In this document: positions 7,209 through 14,520 of the stretch, piece by piece
How positions within the stretch are numbered: position 1 is the stretch's first letter
How the letters are laid out: each line of letters opens with the position of its first letter
Origin: Pseudomonadota bacterium
GTDB taxonomy: Bacteria > Chloroflexota > Ktedonobacteria > Ktedonobacterales > JADMIN01
Direction of reading: 5' to 3'
DNA length: 32,227 bases
Assembly (NCBI GenBank): GCA_021324535.1
Contig: JAJPIU010000277.1
Location: 1 to 32,227 of the forward strand
Program-made: the position numbers and the translations under genes
The notes under the pieces: generated by a model
Told to the model about the DNA's origin: nothing
Seen by the model: only the letters and a program-made list of their open reading frames with translations
Database searches by the model: none

Positions 7209-8540
7209 TCACGCCACCTGCTCGACCTCTTTGGCCTGTTCGGTGGCGATACCGATCTGTGTGGAAGGAGTAGGCTTCGCCCTGGGAGTTGGGCGATCAT
7301 GCCAGAGCCATGCGGCAATCAATGCTGCGACGACACACGGCAATCCCATCGCCAGGAAGCTGACCGGCACGCCCGCGCCGCTGGCAATCGCGCTGACCAC
7401 CAGGTTGCCAATGGGAGTAGTGCCCATGAAGATCATGCTATAGACGCTCATCACGCGGCCACGCATCTCAGGTGGAGTTGAAAGCTGGGTGCGCGTATTG
7501 GCCGCAGCCGAGAACATGCTCATGCCGCAGCCGGTCGCCGCAATCAACATCATCACCAGCGGCAATGAGCGCGTCAGGCCAATCGCTGCTTCGAGCACGC
7601 CGAATGCCAGCGTCGTGCCAATCAGCAAACGATTCGACGGCGAACCTCCACGCTTTGCCAGCGCCAACGCGCCCACAAGCGCGCCAATCCCCAGCGCGGA
7701 GGAGAGCAGCCCAAAGATCGCTGGCCCCGCATGCAAGACACGGCTCGCTTCAAGCGGCAACGAGACGCTGAAATTGAAGCCAAGCGTGCCAACGATGGCG
7801 ATCAGCAAAAAGGTGACACGCACGGATGGAGCGCGCCAGATGAAGCGAAGGCCCTCGCCCATACCTCGCAGCCGCGCCAGCCCATGCGCATCGGCGTTGG
7901 CGCTACGGGGCACGGGAACCAGCTCGGAGACACGCATCATCAGCAGACCGGCGATCACAGCGAGATAGCTGATCGCGTTCAGTAGAAAGAGCGTCGGGAT
8001 ACCAAGCAGAGCAATCAGCGCGCCAGCTACCGCTGGCCCCAGGATGCGCGCGACATTGAATTGTACGGAGTTCAGCGAGACGGCGTTGAGCAGGTGGCTC
8101 CCAGGCACCATCTCACTGACGAACGCCTGGCGCGTGGGCATATCGAGCGCGTTTACCAGCCCCAGCAGCAGCGCCAGCAGATAGACATGCCAGAGCTGCA
8201 CGACATGCGTCGCGGTGAGCAACCAGAGCACGGCAGCCAGAATCGCCGCCGACGACTGGGTGATCATCAGTAGCGAGCGGCGTGGCCAGCGATCCACCAC
8301 CAGCCCGGCGAACGGGCCAAGCACAAGCAACGGGCCAAACTGTAACGCGCCAGCGATGCCCAGCGCCAGGGGATCGCTCGAAAGGGTAAGCACGAGCCAC
8401 TGTTGCGCAGTGCTTTGCATGAATGTTCCGGTGACGGAGACGACCTGCCCCAGCCAGAAGAGCCGATAATTGCGGAAGCGCATCGCCGCGAACATTCCTT
8501 GCCGTGCTTCCCTGTTGGCCAGCCGCGCCGCCCGCGCCAT
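7209..8540 (-). CDS. MFS transporter (drug/siderophore exporter-like)
   Basis: A 443-aa membrane protein with twelve hydrophobic segments. It begins FRNYRLFWLGQVVSVTGTFMQSTAQQWLVL, typical of the MFS_3/EntS-like branch of exporters. The cytoplasmic loop between helices 2 and 3 carries GLVVDRWPRRSLLM, the family version of the G-x-x-x-D-R-x-x-R-R motif. A second copy of the fold starts near residue 225. The C-terminus is a short polar tail. The start ATG follows GGGAGATACAT, a good ribosome-binding site. It has its own promoter with a possible operator and is monocistronic by spacing. Substrate is unknown; drugs, siderophores or other small amphiphiles are usual in this branch. Confidence 0.87.
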   Translation of the reverse strand: MARAARLANREARQGMFAAMRFRNYRLFWLGQVVSVTGTFMQSTAQQWLVLTLSSDPLALGIAGALQFGPLLVLGPFAGLVVDRWPRRSLLMITQSSAAILAAVLWLLTATHVVQLWHVYLLALLLGLVNALDMPTRQAFVSEMVPGSHLLNAVSLNSVQFNVARILGPAVAGALIALLGIPTLFLLNAISYLAVIAGLLMMRVSELVPVPRSANADAHGLARLRGMGEGLRFIWRAPSVRVTFLLIAIVGTLGFNFSVSLPLEASRVLHAGPAIFGLLSSALGIGALVGALALAKRGGSPSNRLLIGTTLAFGVLEAAIGLTRSLPLVMMLIAATGCGMSMFSAAANTRTQLSTPPEMRGRVMSVYSMIFMGTTPIGNLVVSAIASGAGVPVSFLAMGLPCVVAALIAAWLWHDRPTPRAKPTPSTQIGIATEQAKEVEQVA

Positions 8541-8584
8541 ATGTATCTCCCTATGAATATATTGTCTTTACCCAGCGAAAGATA

Positions 8585-8626
8585 TGTCTCTATCTAAACA
8601 ATAGGGCACATTTCCGCCTGCGTCAA
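8585..8626 (-). promoter_or_regulatory. Promoter of the MFS gene with an operator-like motif
   Basis: On the minus strand: -35 TTGACG (8621-8626), a 17-base spacer, -10 TATTGT (8598-8603). Just downstream is GATAGAGACA (8585-8594) within the inverted repeat AGATA-GAGACA-TATCT. The same ten bases occur at the accD promoter. Confidence 0.6.
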
Positions 8627-8627
8627 C

Positions 8628-8665
8628 GTATGAAGGCCATATGTCATGTATGGCAGGTGTCATAC
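8628..8665. promoter_or_regulatory. Interrupted palindrome upstream of the MFS promoter
   Basis: Nested inverted arms GTATGA (8628-8633) / TCATAC (8660-8665) and GCCATA (8636-8641) / TATGGC (8649-8654) around a 7-base centre. It lies immediately upstream of the MFS -35 box, a position suited to an activator or to cooperative repressor binding. It has no T-run, so it is unlikely to be a terminator. Confidence 0.4.
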
Positions 8666-8666
8666 G

Positions 8667-8719
8667 CAAAAGGAAAACAATAGCCCCGCCTGTCAACGGA
8701 AAAGCACAGGCAGGGCTAT
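8667..8719 (-). terminator. Intrinsic terminator of the 62-aa protein gene
   Basis: On the minus strand, a 14-bp stem (8706-8719 with 8680-8693, one G-U pair) is followed by a T-rich run (TTGTTTTCCTTTTG). It begins 15 bases after the stop codon at 8734. Confidence 0.8.
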
Positions 8720-8733
8720 GAAGAGCAAACGCT

Positions 8734-8922
8734 CTATGAGAGCGCGTAGTGGTTCTTGTGGTAGTAGTGCATGCCCTCGCCCTGCACCTTGACCGAGAGC
8801 AGTTCCTTGAGCATGATCGGCTCACCGCACTTCTCGCAGACGCGCTCGGTCACAAAGTTCGTGTCGTCGCGCTGCGCCAGCGAGGCGCGCGCCGTCTTAG
8901 AAAGCTCACCCTTCTTTGCCAT
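8734..8922 (-). CDS. Small zinc-finger-like protein, 62 aa, function unknown
   Basis: A small basic protein whose second half looks like a single LIM/PARP-type zinc knuckle: C29-x2-C32-GEPI, a spacer, then H52, H55, H58 in MHYYHKNHY. The first 25 residues are polar and basic (MAKKGELSKTARASLAQR). It may bind nucleic acid or protein, but nothing shows which. Expression signals are good for so short a gene: AAGGAG upstream of the ATG, an extended -10 (TGGTATACT) about 100 bases upstream, and an intrinsic terminator right after it. This makes it a real, separately transcribed gene. I do not recognise a named family. Confidence 0.8.
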   Translation of the reverse strand: MAKKGELSKTARASLAQRDDTNFVTERVCEKCGEPIMLKELLSVKVQGEGMHYYHKNHYALS

Positions 8923-9018
8923 AAGGGGAATACTCCTTGAATGAAATGTTGGGGGTCAGTATCGAAAAACACGCCGCAACCAGGCAGATTGCTTGATGAT
9001 GGCCCTTGAGCCATCCTC

Positions 9019-9027
9019 AGTATACCA
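9019..9027 (-). promoter_or_regulatory. Extended -10 promoter of the 62-aa protein gene
   Basis: Minus strand TGGTATACT, an extended -10 element (TG-N-TATACT). The -35 region (TGGCGA at 17 bases) is poor, as is common with extended -10 promoters. The leader to the ATG at 8922 is about 95 bases. Confidence 0.5.
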
Positions 9028-9070
9028 CATTTTCTGGCGAGTCGCCACCACAGCACAGGGCAAGCGATTC

Positions 9071-10744
9071 TCACGCCTGGGTTGGCAGGTCGCTTGTAAT
9101 CTCGCGAAGCGCCAGTCTTGTACGAGCGACAATGAGTGCATGAAAGTGTTCTGCCTGTGCGCGATACGCATCCAACCGGTCGGGCATGCCCGCATGTCCA
9201 GCGAGTTGTGCGTCCTCTGACTCACGCCAAATGAGTTTGCCTGTGTCGGTAAAGAGCATGTAGGTTGCCATCTTGGATGAGGATGAGGGAGGAATGATTC
9301 CCCATGCCTTTATCGCTGACCAGGGGATGGTCATAGCGCTACTCTGACCAAGAGTGATACGTGTTACTCCAACGTCATCCGCAATCATGATAGGGAATCG
9401 TGTGCGCTGGCGTTGGATGGCGTATACAACTGCTACTGGTATGCTCAAAAGATAAAGAAACGCGCCTGCCGCCAAACCAATGATCGCCGTAGGAGAGAGC
9501 GTGAGCGCGCCAGGTAGCGTGACTGAAGGAATGACCGAGAAGCTGTCCGCCGAATAGGCAGGGGCTGCTATAATCGTTGCAAAGGTAACGAGCAGAAGTG
9601 CAACGAGTAGCCCAGCCACCACCGCGCGGAATGTCGCCCAAAATCGTAAGCGTGGTCGCGCCACAATACGACCTCGAGCCGACATGGCTTCTTCCACAGC
9701 TTTGGGGTTCGGCTGCCAGGGCGCTCCGGCGAAGGGCATACTCTCAATCTGTTGAATGGTAAGAAATCGTCCTGGAAAGCGGCGGAAGAGCAAGCGTAGG
9801 AAAGATGGCTGAGTAGTAAAGACTCGCAAGGGTGTATGGCTGCGCACGATAATCGTAGCCAGCAGACACCGCGCATTTGCAGTGTAGGCTTCCTGTCCAC
9901 CCTCATACACGTAGCTGGAAAGCGCAGAAGCGAGCGTATTGGCGGTTTTGGTATTGTCGAATATAAAGTCGTCGGCGCGAATGCGGGTTATGTTTATGCG
10001 CAGATTTCGCTTGTGGCCGATGAGAATGTAGCCGCCAAACGGTTCGTTGGCTGGTTGGGCTACGCCAGGCCAGAGGAACACCGTAACGTGTTCCCACGGC
10101 AAAAACTCGTCTCGATGGAATGCGCGCTTCACCGTGACGCCACGATCATCGGCGAACACGCTTGAACGCAGGCTGCTTAGATGTTGATTCACCGATAGCC
10201 AGGAAAACGTTCCCATCCAAAAGAGTGGACAAAGGAGAACAATCCAATCAAGCGTGTTCGGCGTCTTGATGAGGCTGGAATTATTGAGTGGGAGGAGCAA
10301 CGTAAAAGGATTGAGCTGTGATTGGCTGAAGTCAGGCAACACGGAAAATATTACTATCATGCCAGCGCCGCCGAACAGCAACACTAACGCCGCAGCTTGC
10401 AGAATAGTCCTTGCTGTATGGGCATGTACACGGCGCACTGCCAGTGAAAGCGTCTCGCCTGGAAGCATTGCCAGACCAGCATCGGGTTGGAACGCCGAGG
10501 GGACGGTGGCCATCGCATCACGTTTGGCGGCGCGGATACGTTGCCCAAGGGTAAGAAAGCCTATTGTATAGCCCCCTACAATCATATCGGCGCCAAGAGC
10601 AAACATGAGCGGCATGACGCCAAAGGAGATAAGCAGATAGGCTGGCACTGGTGGCAACGAGCCGTTCATCACCAGATAGACCCCTACGAGTATCTGGCTC
10701 CCCAGCAGCGCAAGGAGCAAAAGCAAATACCTAACAGCGCGCAT
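9071..10744 (-). CDS. Large membrane protein with two PH-like segments, function unknown
   Basis: A 557-aa protein with about six to seven hydrophobic helices: two at the N-terminus (6-26, 34-66), two around 113-135 and 165-185, and two around 368-390 and 410-440. Each of the last two helix pairs is followed by a soluble segment with the same outline. The first reads FADDRGVTVKRAFHRDEFLPWEHVTVFLWPG (from about 197), the second IADDVGVTRITLGQSSAMTIPWSAIKAWGI (from about 450). The shared pattern 'DDxGVT ... (L/I)PWxxI' is that of bacterial PH-like domains found behind membrane helices. The protein may be an internal duplication. No catalytic motif was seen. It is divergently transcribed from ftsY and ends 149 bases before the small zinc-finger gene. 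Confidence 0.75.
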   Translation of the reverse strand: MRAVRYLLLLLALLGSQILVGVYLVMNGSLPPVPAYLLISFGVMPLMFALGADMIVGGYTIGFLTLGQRIRAAKRDAMATVPSAFQPDAGLAMLPGETLSLAVRRVHAHTARTILQAAALVLLFGGAGMIVIFSVLPDFSQSQLNPFTLLLPLNNSSLIKTPNTLDWIVLLCPLFWMGTFSWLSVNQHLSSLRSSVFADDRGVTVKRAFHRDEFLPWEHVTVFLWPGVAQPANEPFGGYILIGHKRNLRINITRIRADDFIFDNTKTANTLASALSSYVYEGGQEAYTANARCLLATIIVRSHTPLRVFTTQPSFLRLLFRRFPGRFLTIQQIESMPFAGAPWQPNPKAVEEAMSARGRIVARPRLRFWATFRAVVAGLLVALLLVTFATIIAAPAYSADSFSVIPSVTLPGALTLSPTAIIGLAAGAFLYLLSIPVAVVYAIQRQRTRFPIMIADDVGVTRITLGQSSAMTIPWSAIKAWGIIPPSSSSKMATYMLFTDTGKLIWRESEDAQLAGHAGMPDRLDAYRAQAEHFHALIVARTRLALREITSDLPTQA

Positions 10745-10797
10745 ACCTGGTTCCCTCGCTCAACAGTAGGAAACAGCGTTCATGTACAACTTCGCTG

Positions 10798-10832
10798 TAT
10801 GCTAGCATAGCAGGTCTTTCGCTCCCTGCAAA
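10798..10832 (-). promoter_or_regulatory. Promoter of the PH-like membrane protein, with a 12-bp palindrome over the -10
   Basis: On the minus strand: TTTGCA (10827-10832), a 17-base spacer, TATGCT (10804-10809). The -10 forms half of the perfect palindrome TATGCTAGCATA (10798-10809), a possible operator. Both boxes are 4 of 6 to consensus. Confidence 0.4.
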
Positions 10833-10927
10833 GTGGACACCGAACAGAAGACACGATGGGCAGGAAGTGCGGTACAATACACGGAGAGAAATGAATACAA
10901 TCACCTAGCTTTGAGATAGAGGGTTTC

Positions 10928-12109
10928 ATGTTCAAGCGCATACAGGGCTTGTTTGGCCGCAAAGATCAAGAGGGAGAAACGGTGACGCTTCCTCCCACCG
11001 AGGATGAAACATCCATAGAAGGTGACGAAGCGGAGTACGCAGAAGTTGAAGAGTACGCTGACGAGGCCGAGGATGAAGCGCCAACCGATCAGGTGGAGTA
11101 CGCCGATGAGGCTGACGAGGCAGAGTACGACGAAGAAGACTACGACAACTACGCTGAGGAGGAAGAGGAGCCAGAACCGGCAAAAAAGGGCATTGGCGGC
11201 TTCTTCCGCAATCCGTTTAGTCGTGGCCTGGAACGCACACGCAGCCTCTTCGGGCGCGTCAACGAATCGCTGGCGAACGACGAGATCACCGACGCCCTGT
11301 GGGATGAACTGGAAGAGGCGCTGATCAGCGGCGACGTGGGCGTGCAGACGACCGAGAAGCTGATGACGATCCTGCATGAGCGCGTCGAAGCGGAGGGGCT
11401 GACGCGCGGCTCAGAGCTGCGCGAGGCGCTGAAAGAAGAACTGGCGCTGTTGCTGGGCGATCCTGAGCCGCTGGTCTTCTCCGACACCTCGCCGATCACG
11501 GTGATCCTGGTCGTCGGCGTCAACGGCGTCGGCAAGACGACAAGCATCGCCAAGCTGGCGAACATGCTCAAACGTCAGAAGCATCGCGTGATGCTGGCGG
11601 CTGGCGACACCTTCCGCGCGGCGGCCACCGAGCAACTGAAAACCTGGGGCGAACGCATCGGTGTTCCGGTGATCAGCCACCAGTACGGCGCTGACCCTGG
11701 CGCGGTCGCCTTTGATGCGATGCAAGCGGCGCAGGCGCGCAAGAGCGATGTACTGATTGTTGATACCGCCGGGCGGCTGCATACGAAGTCAAACCTGATG
11801 CAGGAACTCAAAAAGATCAGCAGGGTCTTACAGAAATACGATCCTGAGGCCCCGCACGAGGTCTTGCTGGTGATTGACGCCACCACCGGGCAGAACGGGT
11901 TGCTTCAGGCCAAGCAGTTCGTCGAAGATTCCGGCGTCAGTGGCGTGATCCTCACCAAGCTTGACGGCACGGCGCGGGGCGGCATTGTCTTCGCTATCTC
12001 AGCCGAATTGGGTCTGCCCATCAAATACCTCGGGCTTGGCGAACAACTCAAAGACATCGCCCCCTTCGACGCCGACGAGTTCATAGACGCGCTCTTCGAG
12101 GCAGACTAA
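10928..12109 (+). CDS. ftsY: Signal recognition particle receptor FtsY
   Basis: The SRP receptor GTPase that docks ribosome-nascent chain complexes at the inner membrane. Layout: a basic amphipathic N-terminus (MFKRIQGLFGRK), a strongly acidic A-domain (about 14-84, Glu/Asp/Tyr rich), the N domain (about 88-185), then the G domain. GTPase motifs: GVNGVGKTT (197-205), DTFRAAATEQL, DTAGRLHTKSNLM, TKLDGTARGG, and the C-terminal GLGEQLKDIAPFD. At 393 aa with an acidic extension it resembles the longer FtsY type. The leader has a TACAAT box at 10873-10878 and AGAGGG before the ATG. It stands alone; accD downstream has its own promoter. Confidence 0.97.
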   Translation: MFKRIQGLFGRKDQEGETVTLPPTEDETSIEGDEAEYAEVEEYADEAEDEAPTDQVEYADEADEAEYDEEDYDNYAEEEEEPEPAKKGIGGFFRNPFSRGLERTRSLFGRVNESLANDEITDALWDELEEALISGDVGVQTTEKLMTILHERVEAEGLTRGSELREALKEELALLLGDPEPLVFSDTSPITVILVVGVNGVGKTTSIAKLANMLKRQKHRVMLAAGDTFRAAATEQLKTWGERIGVPVISHQYGADPGAVAFDAMQAAQARKSDVLIVDTAGRLHTKSNLMQELKKISRVLQKYDPEAPHEVLLVIDATTGQNGLLQAKQFVEDSGVSGVILTKLDGTARGGIVFAISAELGLPIKYLGLGEQLKDIAPFDADEFIDALFEAD

Positions 12110-12205
12110 CCGGGATAACAGCGGCATCACGTCAGGGCGCTGTTGCGCTGTTGCGCATTTGCGCGGATAACCTGCGCCTTTTGCGGATTTTGCCAGCGCG
12201 GGGGC

Positions 12206-12251
12206 TTGACGTGTGGGCTGAGATGCGAGATGATAGAGACACTATCTCTAT
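12206..12251 (+). promoter_or_regulatory. accDA promoter with operator-like inverted repeat
   Basis: -35 TTGACG (12206-12211), a 17-base spacer, -10 GATGAT (12229-12234). The inverted repeat ATAGAGA-CACTA-TCTCTAT (12233-12251) overlaps the -10 and start region. Its GATAGAGACA (12232-12241) is identical to the motif at the MFS promoter near 8590. The leader to the accD ATG is about 90 bases. Confidence 0.6.
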
Positions 12252-12333
12252 GCGTTCAGGCATGCGTTGTGCGGGAAAGGGGCCTCTAGGCGTCCGCGCG
12301 ATGTGATCTTTTTCATGAAAAGGTGGGTGAGGT

Positions 12334-13251
12334 ATGGCGGAGAATATGCAGCATAGCGGCATGGCTGGAATGGCGAACGGCGCACATCCTGCGCCCACAC
12401 CATCCACACCATCCACACCATCCACACAGCCAATGGCTCCCGCTCGCCCCGCGCCTGATGTGATGACGAAGTGTCCGAACTGCCGGGAGATCATCGTCAC
12501 GAAGGAGCTTGAAAAAAATCTGCGTGTCTGCCCGCGCTGTGGCCATCACTTCAGGCTCACCGCCGATGAGCGTATCGCGCTCGTGCTCGATGAAGGCTCC
12601 TTCCAGGAGATGTCGGCTGACCTGATGACTGAAGACCCATTGCATTTTGTCAGCCGCTCCAAGCCTTACCCCACCTACGCCGCCGAATATCGCGCAGAGA
12701 CGGGACTCAATGAGGGCGTCGTCTACGGGCGCGGCGCCATCGAGGGGTTGCCGCTTGTGCTGGTGGTAATGGATTTCCGCTTCATTGGTGGAAGCATGGG
12801 AACCGTCGTGGGCGAGAAGATCACCCGCGCCATCGAGCTAGCCGCCAAAGAGCGCATCCCGCTGGTGGTCTGTTCGGCGTCGGGCGGCGCGCGCATGCAA
12901 GAAGGCGCGCTTTCGCTGATGCAGATGGCGAAAACGTCGGCGGCGCTGGCTCGCCTGGCCGAGGCGGGCGTGCCTTATATCTCGGTGCTAACCGATCCCA
13001 CCACGGGCGGCGTCGCAGCAAGTTTTGCCTTCCTGGGCGATGTGATGCTGGCGGAGCCAGGAGCATTGATTGGCTTCGCCGGGCCGCGCGTGATCGAGCA
13101 GGCGATTCACCAGCGGTTGCCCAAAGACACGAACACCTCTGAGTTTTTGCTGGCGCACGGGATGATTGACGGCATCACGCACCGGCGCGAACTACGATCC
13201 ACGTTGGCGCGGCTGTTGCGCCTCTATCAGCAGGCGGCGACGTTGGCGTAA
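12334..13251 (+). CDS. accD: Acetyl-CoA carboxylase carboxyltransferase subunit beta
   Basis: The beta subunit of the carboxyltransferase that transfers CO2 from carboxybiotin to acetyl-CoA, the first step of fatty-acid synthesis. A zinc ribbon is present (C47-x2-C50 ... C66-x2-C69), followed by the crotonase-fold domain with VVCSASGGARMQEGALSLMQM and ISVLTDPTTGGVAASFAFLGD. Before the zinc ribbon there is a 45-residue extension not found in most AccD, rich in Pro, Ser and Thr; part of it (TPSTPSTPST) comes from a 9-bp tandem repeat. accA follows after 41 bases, so both carboxyltransferase subunits are made from one transcript. The start is supported by GGTGGGTGAGGT just upstream. Confidence 0.96.
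   Translation: MAENMQHSGMAGMANGAHPAPTPSTPSTPSTQPMAPARPAPDVMTKCPNCREIIVTKELEKNLRVCPRCGHHFRLTADERIALVLDEGSFQEMSADLMTEDPLHFVSRSKPYPTYAAEYRAETGLNEGVVYGRGAIEGLPLVLVVMDFRFIGGSMGTVVGEKITRAIELAAKERIPLVVCSASGGARMQEGALSLMQMAKTSAALARLAEAGVPYISVLTDPTTGGVAASFAFLGDVMLAEPGALIGFAGPRVIEQAIHQRLPKDTNTSEFLLAHGMIDGITHRRELRSTLARLLRLYQQAATLA
12397..12427 (+). repeat. 9-bp tandem repeat inside accD
   Basis: The unit ACACCATCC occurs three times in a row followed by a partial unit, and encodes Thr-Pro-Ser repeats in the N-terminal linker of AccD. It stays in frame whatever the copy number, so the linker can change length without harming the enzyme. Confidence 0.85.
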
Positions 13252-13292
13252 TTGGCCTAAGAGCGGTGGCGCGGAGCCAGGGGGAAAGATAT

Positions 13293-14270
13293 ATGGCGTA
13301 TGATCTCGACTTTGAGCGGCCACTGGCCGAACTCGATAAGCGTATCCAATCACATGAGCGGCGCGGCGACCATGCGCAAGTGGCCGAACTTCAACGCGAA
13401 CGTGCGCGCTTGCTGGAAAGCATCTATGCGAAGCTGACGCCCTGGCAGCGTGTGCAGGTGGCGCGCCACCGTGACCGCCCCTACACGCGCGACTACATCA
13501 AGCGCATCTGCGATGATTTCTTCGAGTTCCGTGGCGACCGGCGCTACGGCGACGACCGCGCCATTCAGGGGGGCATCGCCAGCATTGACGGCCAGACCAT
13601 CATGATCCTGGGCCACCAGAAGGGACGCGACATCAAAGAGCGCGAAGAGACAACCTTTGGCATGGCGCATCCTGAGGGCTATCGTAAGGCGCTGCGCATG
13701 TTCCGCCACGCCGAACGCTTCCATATGCCAGTGGTGACATTGATTGACACAGCGGGCGCCTACCTGGCGCGTGAGGATGAAGAGCGTGGTATCGCGCTGG
13801 CCATCGCCGAGAACCTTGAGGTGATGGCGACGCTGCGCACTCAGATTCTCTGTATCGTGATCGGCGAGGGAGGCAGCGGTGGCGCGCTTGGCATCGGCGT
13901 GGGCGACCGTGTCCTCATGCTGGAGCATACCATCTATACTGTCGCCGCGCCCGAAGCCGCCGCCTCGATCATGTGGCGCGACGCCGCCTATGCGCCCGAC
14001 GCTGCGCAGGCCATGCGTATCACTGCGCCCGATCTGCTTCAGCTTGGGCTGATCGAGGGCATCATCGAGGAGCCTGTGGGTGGAGCGCATCGCGACCATG
14101 CCGCCGCAGCCGCTGCCGTCAAGCAGGCCATCGGCGTCAATCTGGCCGAGCTACGCGCCATTCCCATGCCGACCCTGCTCGAACGCCGCTATGAACGCTT
14201 CCGCCGCATCGGCCAGCCATCCGGCCAGCGCGCGAGCACACCTGCGGCGCCCGCAACAAGCGCCAGATGA
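13293..14270 (+). CDS. accA: Acetyl-CoA carboxylase carboxyltransferase subunit alpha
   Basis: The alpha subunit, 325 aa, partner of the accD product. Family features: an N-terminal helical region LDFERPLAELDKRIQ, then TPWQRVQVARHRDRPYTRDYI, FFEFRGDRRYGDDRAIQGGIA, TFGMAHPEGYRKALRMFRHAERF, LIDTAGAYLAREDEERGIA and IVIGEGGSGGALGIGVGDRVLMLEHTIY, the last holding the oxyanion glycines. The frame is open from a GTG at 13266, but the ATG at 13293 follows AGGGGGAAAG and gives the standard N-terminus. It ends about 60 bases before the decayed hicB-like remnant; no clear terminator was seen. Confidence 0.96.
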   Translation: MAYDLDFERPLAELDKRIQSHERRGDHAQVAELQRERARLLESIYAKLTPWQRVQVARHRDRPYTRDYIKRICDDFFEFRGDRRYGDDRAIQGGIASIDGQTIMILGHQKGRDIKEREETTFGMAHPEGYRKALRMFRHAERFHMPVVTLIDTAGAYLAREDEERGIALAIAENLEVMATLRTQILCIVIGEGGSGGALGIGVGDRVLMLEHTIYTVAAPEAAASIMWRDAAYAPDAAQAMRITAPDLLQLGLIEGIIEEPVGGAHRDHAAAAAAVKQAIGVNLAELRAIPMPTLLERRYERFRRIGQPSGQRASTPAAPATSAR

Positions 14271-14332
14271 TGCTACAATCACGATAGAAGTTTATCCAGC
14301 CATGACATCTAAAGATGGTCTTGAAGGAGACG

Positions 14333-14372
14333 ATGTTGCGCTTCACTATTCGATACTGATCGAATGGTCTGA
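14333..14372 (+). pseudogene. Remnant of a hicB-like antitoxin gene, cut by the IS element
   Basis: An ATG with GAAGGAG just upstream begins MLR, and after a frame change continues as HYSILIEWSE, which matches the start of HicB-family antitoxins (commonly ...YSxxIEWSEEDQAY). The element begins right after TGGTCTGA. On its other side (15634-15645) the bases GATCAAGCCTAT encode DQAY in the matching frame after a TAA where Glu would be expected. The gene therefore already had a frameshift and a stop, or gained them after insertion. The rest of hicB and any hicA are missing. The homology is judged from memory over a short stretch and could be chance on the right side. Confidence 0.5.
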
Positions 14373-14520
14373 GTGACGACTCCCCATGCCTAGAAGGCGG
14401 GGGCTTCTTGACGTCCTATGACGCCTGAGACTGTCGCCCCAGTCTCGCCATCCTCACGATGTTCAAGCTCGCGTTCAGATCACGATCAATCACCAGCCCA
14501 CAACAGGGACACGTATACGT
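14373..14520 (-). ncRNA. Predicted reRNA (omega RNA) of TnpB; 5' end not defined
   Basis: By analogy with other IS605-type TnpB systems, the guide RNA overlaps the 3' end of tnpB, includes the right-end hairpin (14382-14403) and reads out into flanking DNA as guide. The guide would then start at the base beyond the right end and read TCAGACCATTCGATCAGTAT (complement of 14353-14372). Only the hairpin and the boundary are visible; transcription and the 5' limit are inference. Confidence 0.35.

Noticed and set aside
12397-12427. Tandem repeat as a possible CRISPR or regulatory array
   Set aside because: Nine-base units with no spacers, in frame inside accD.
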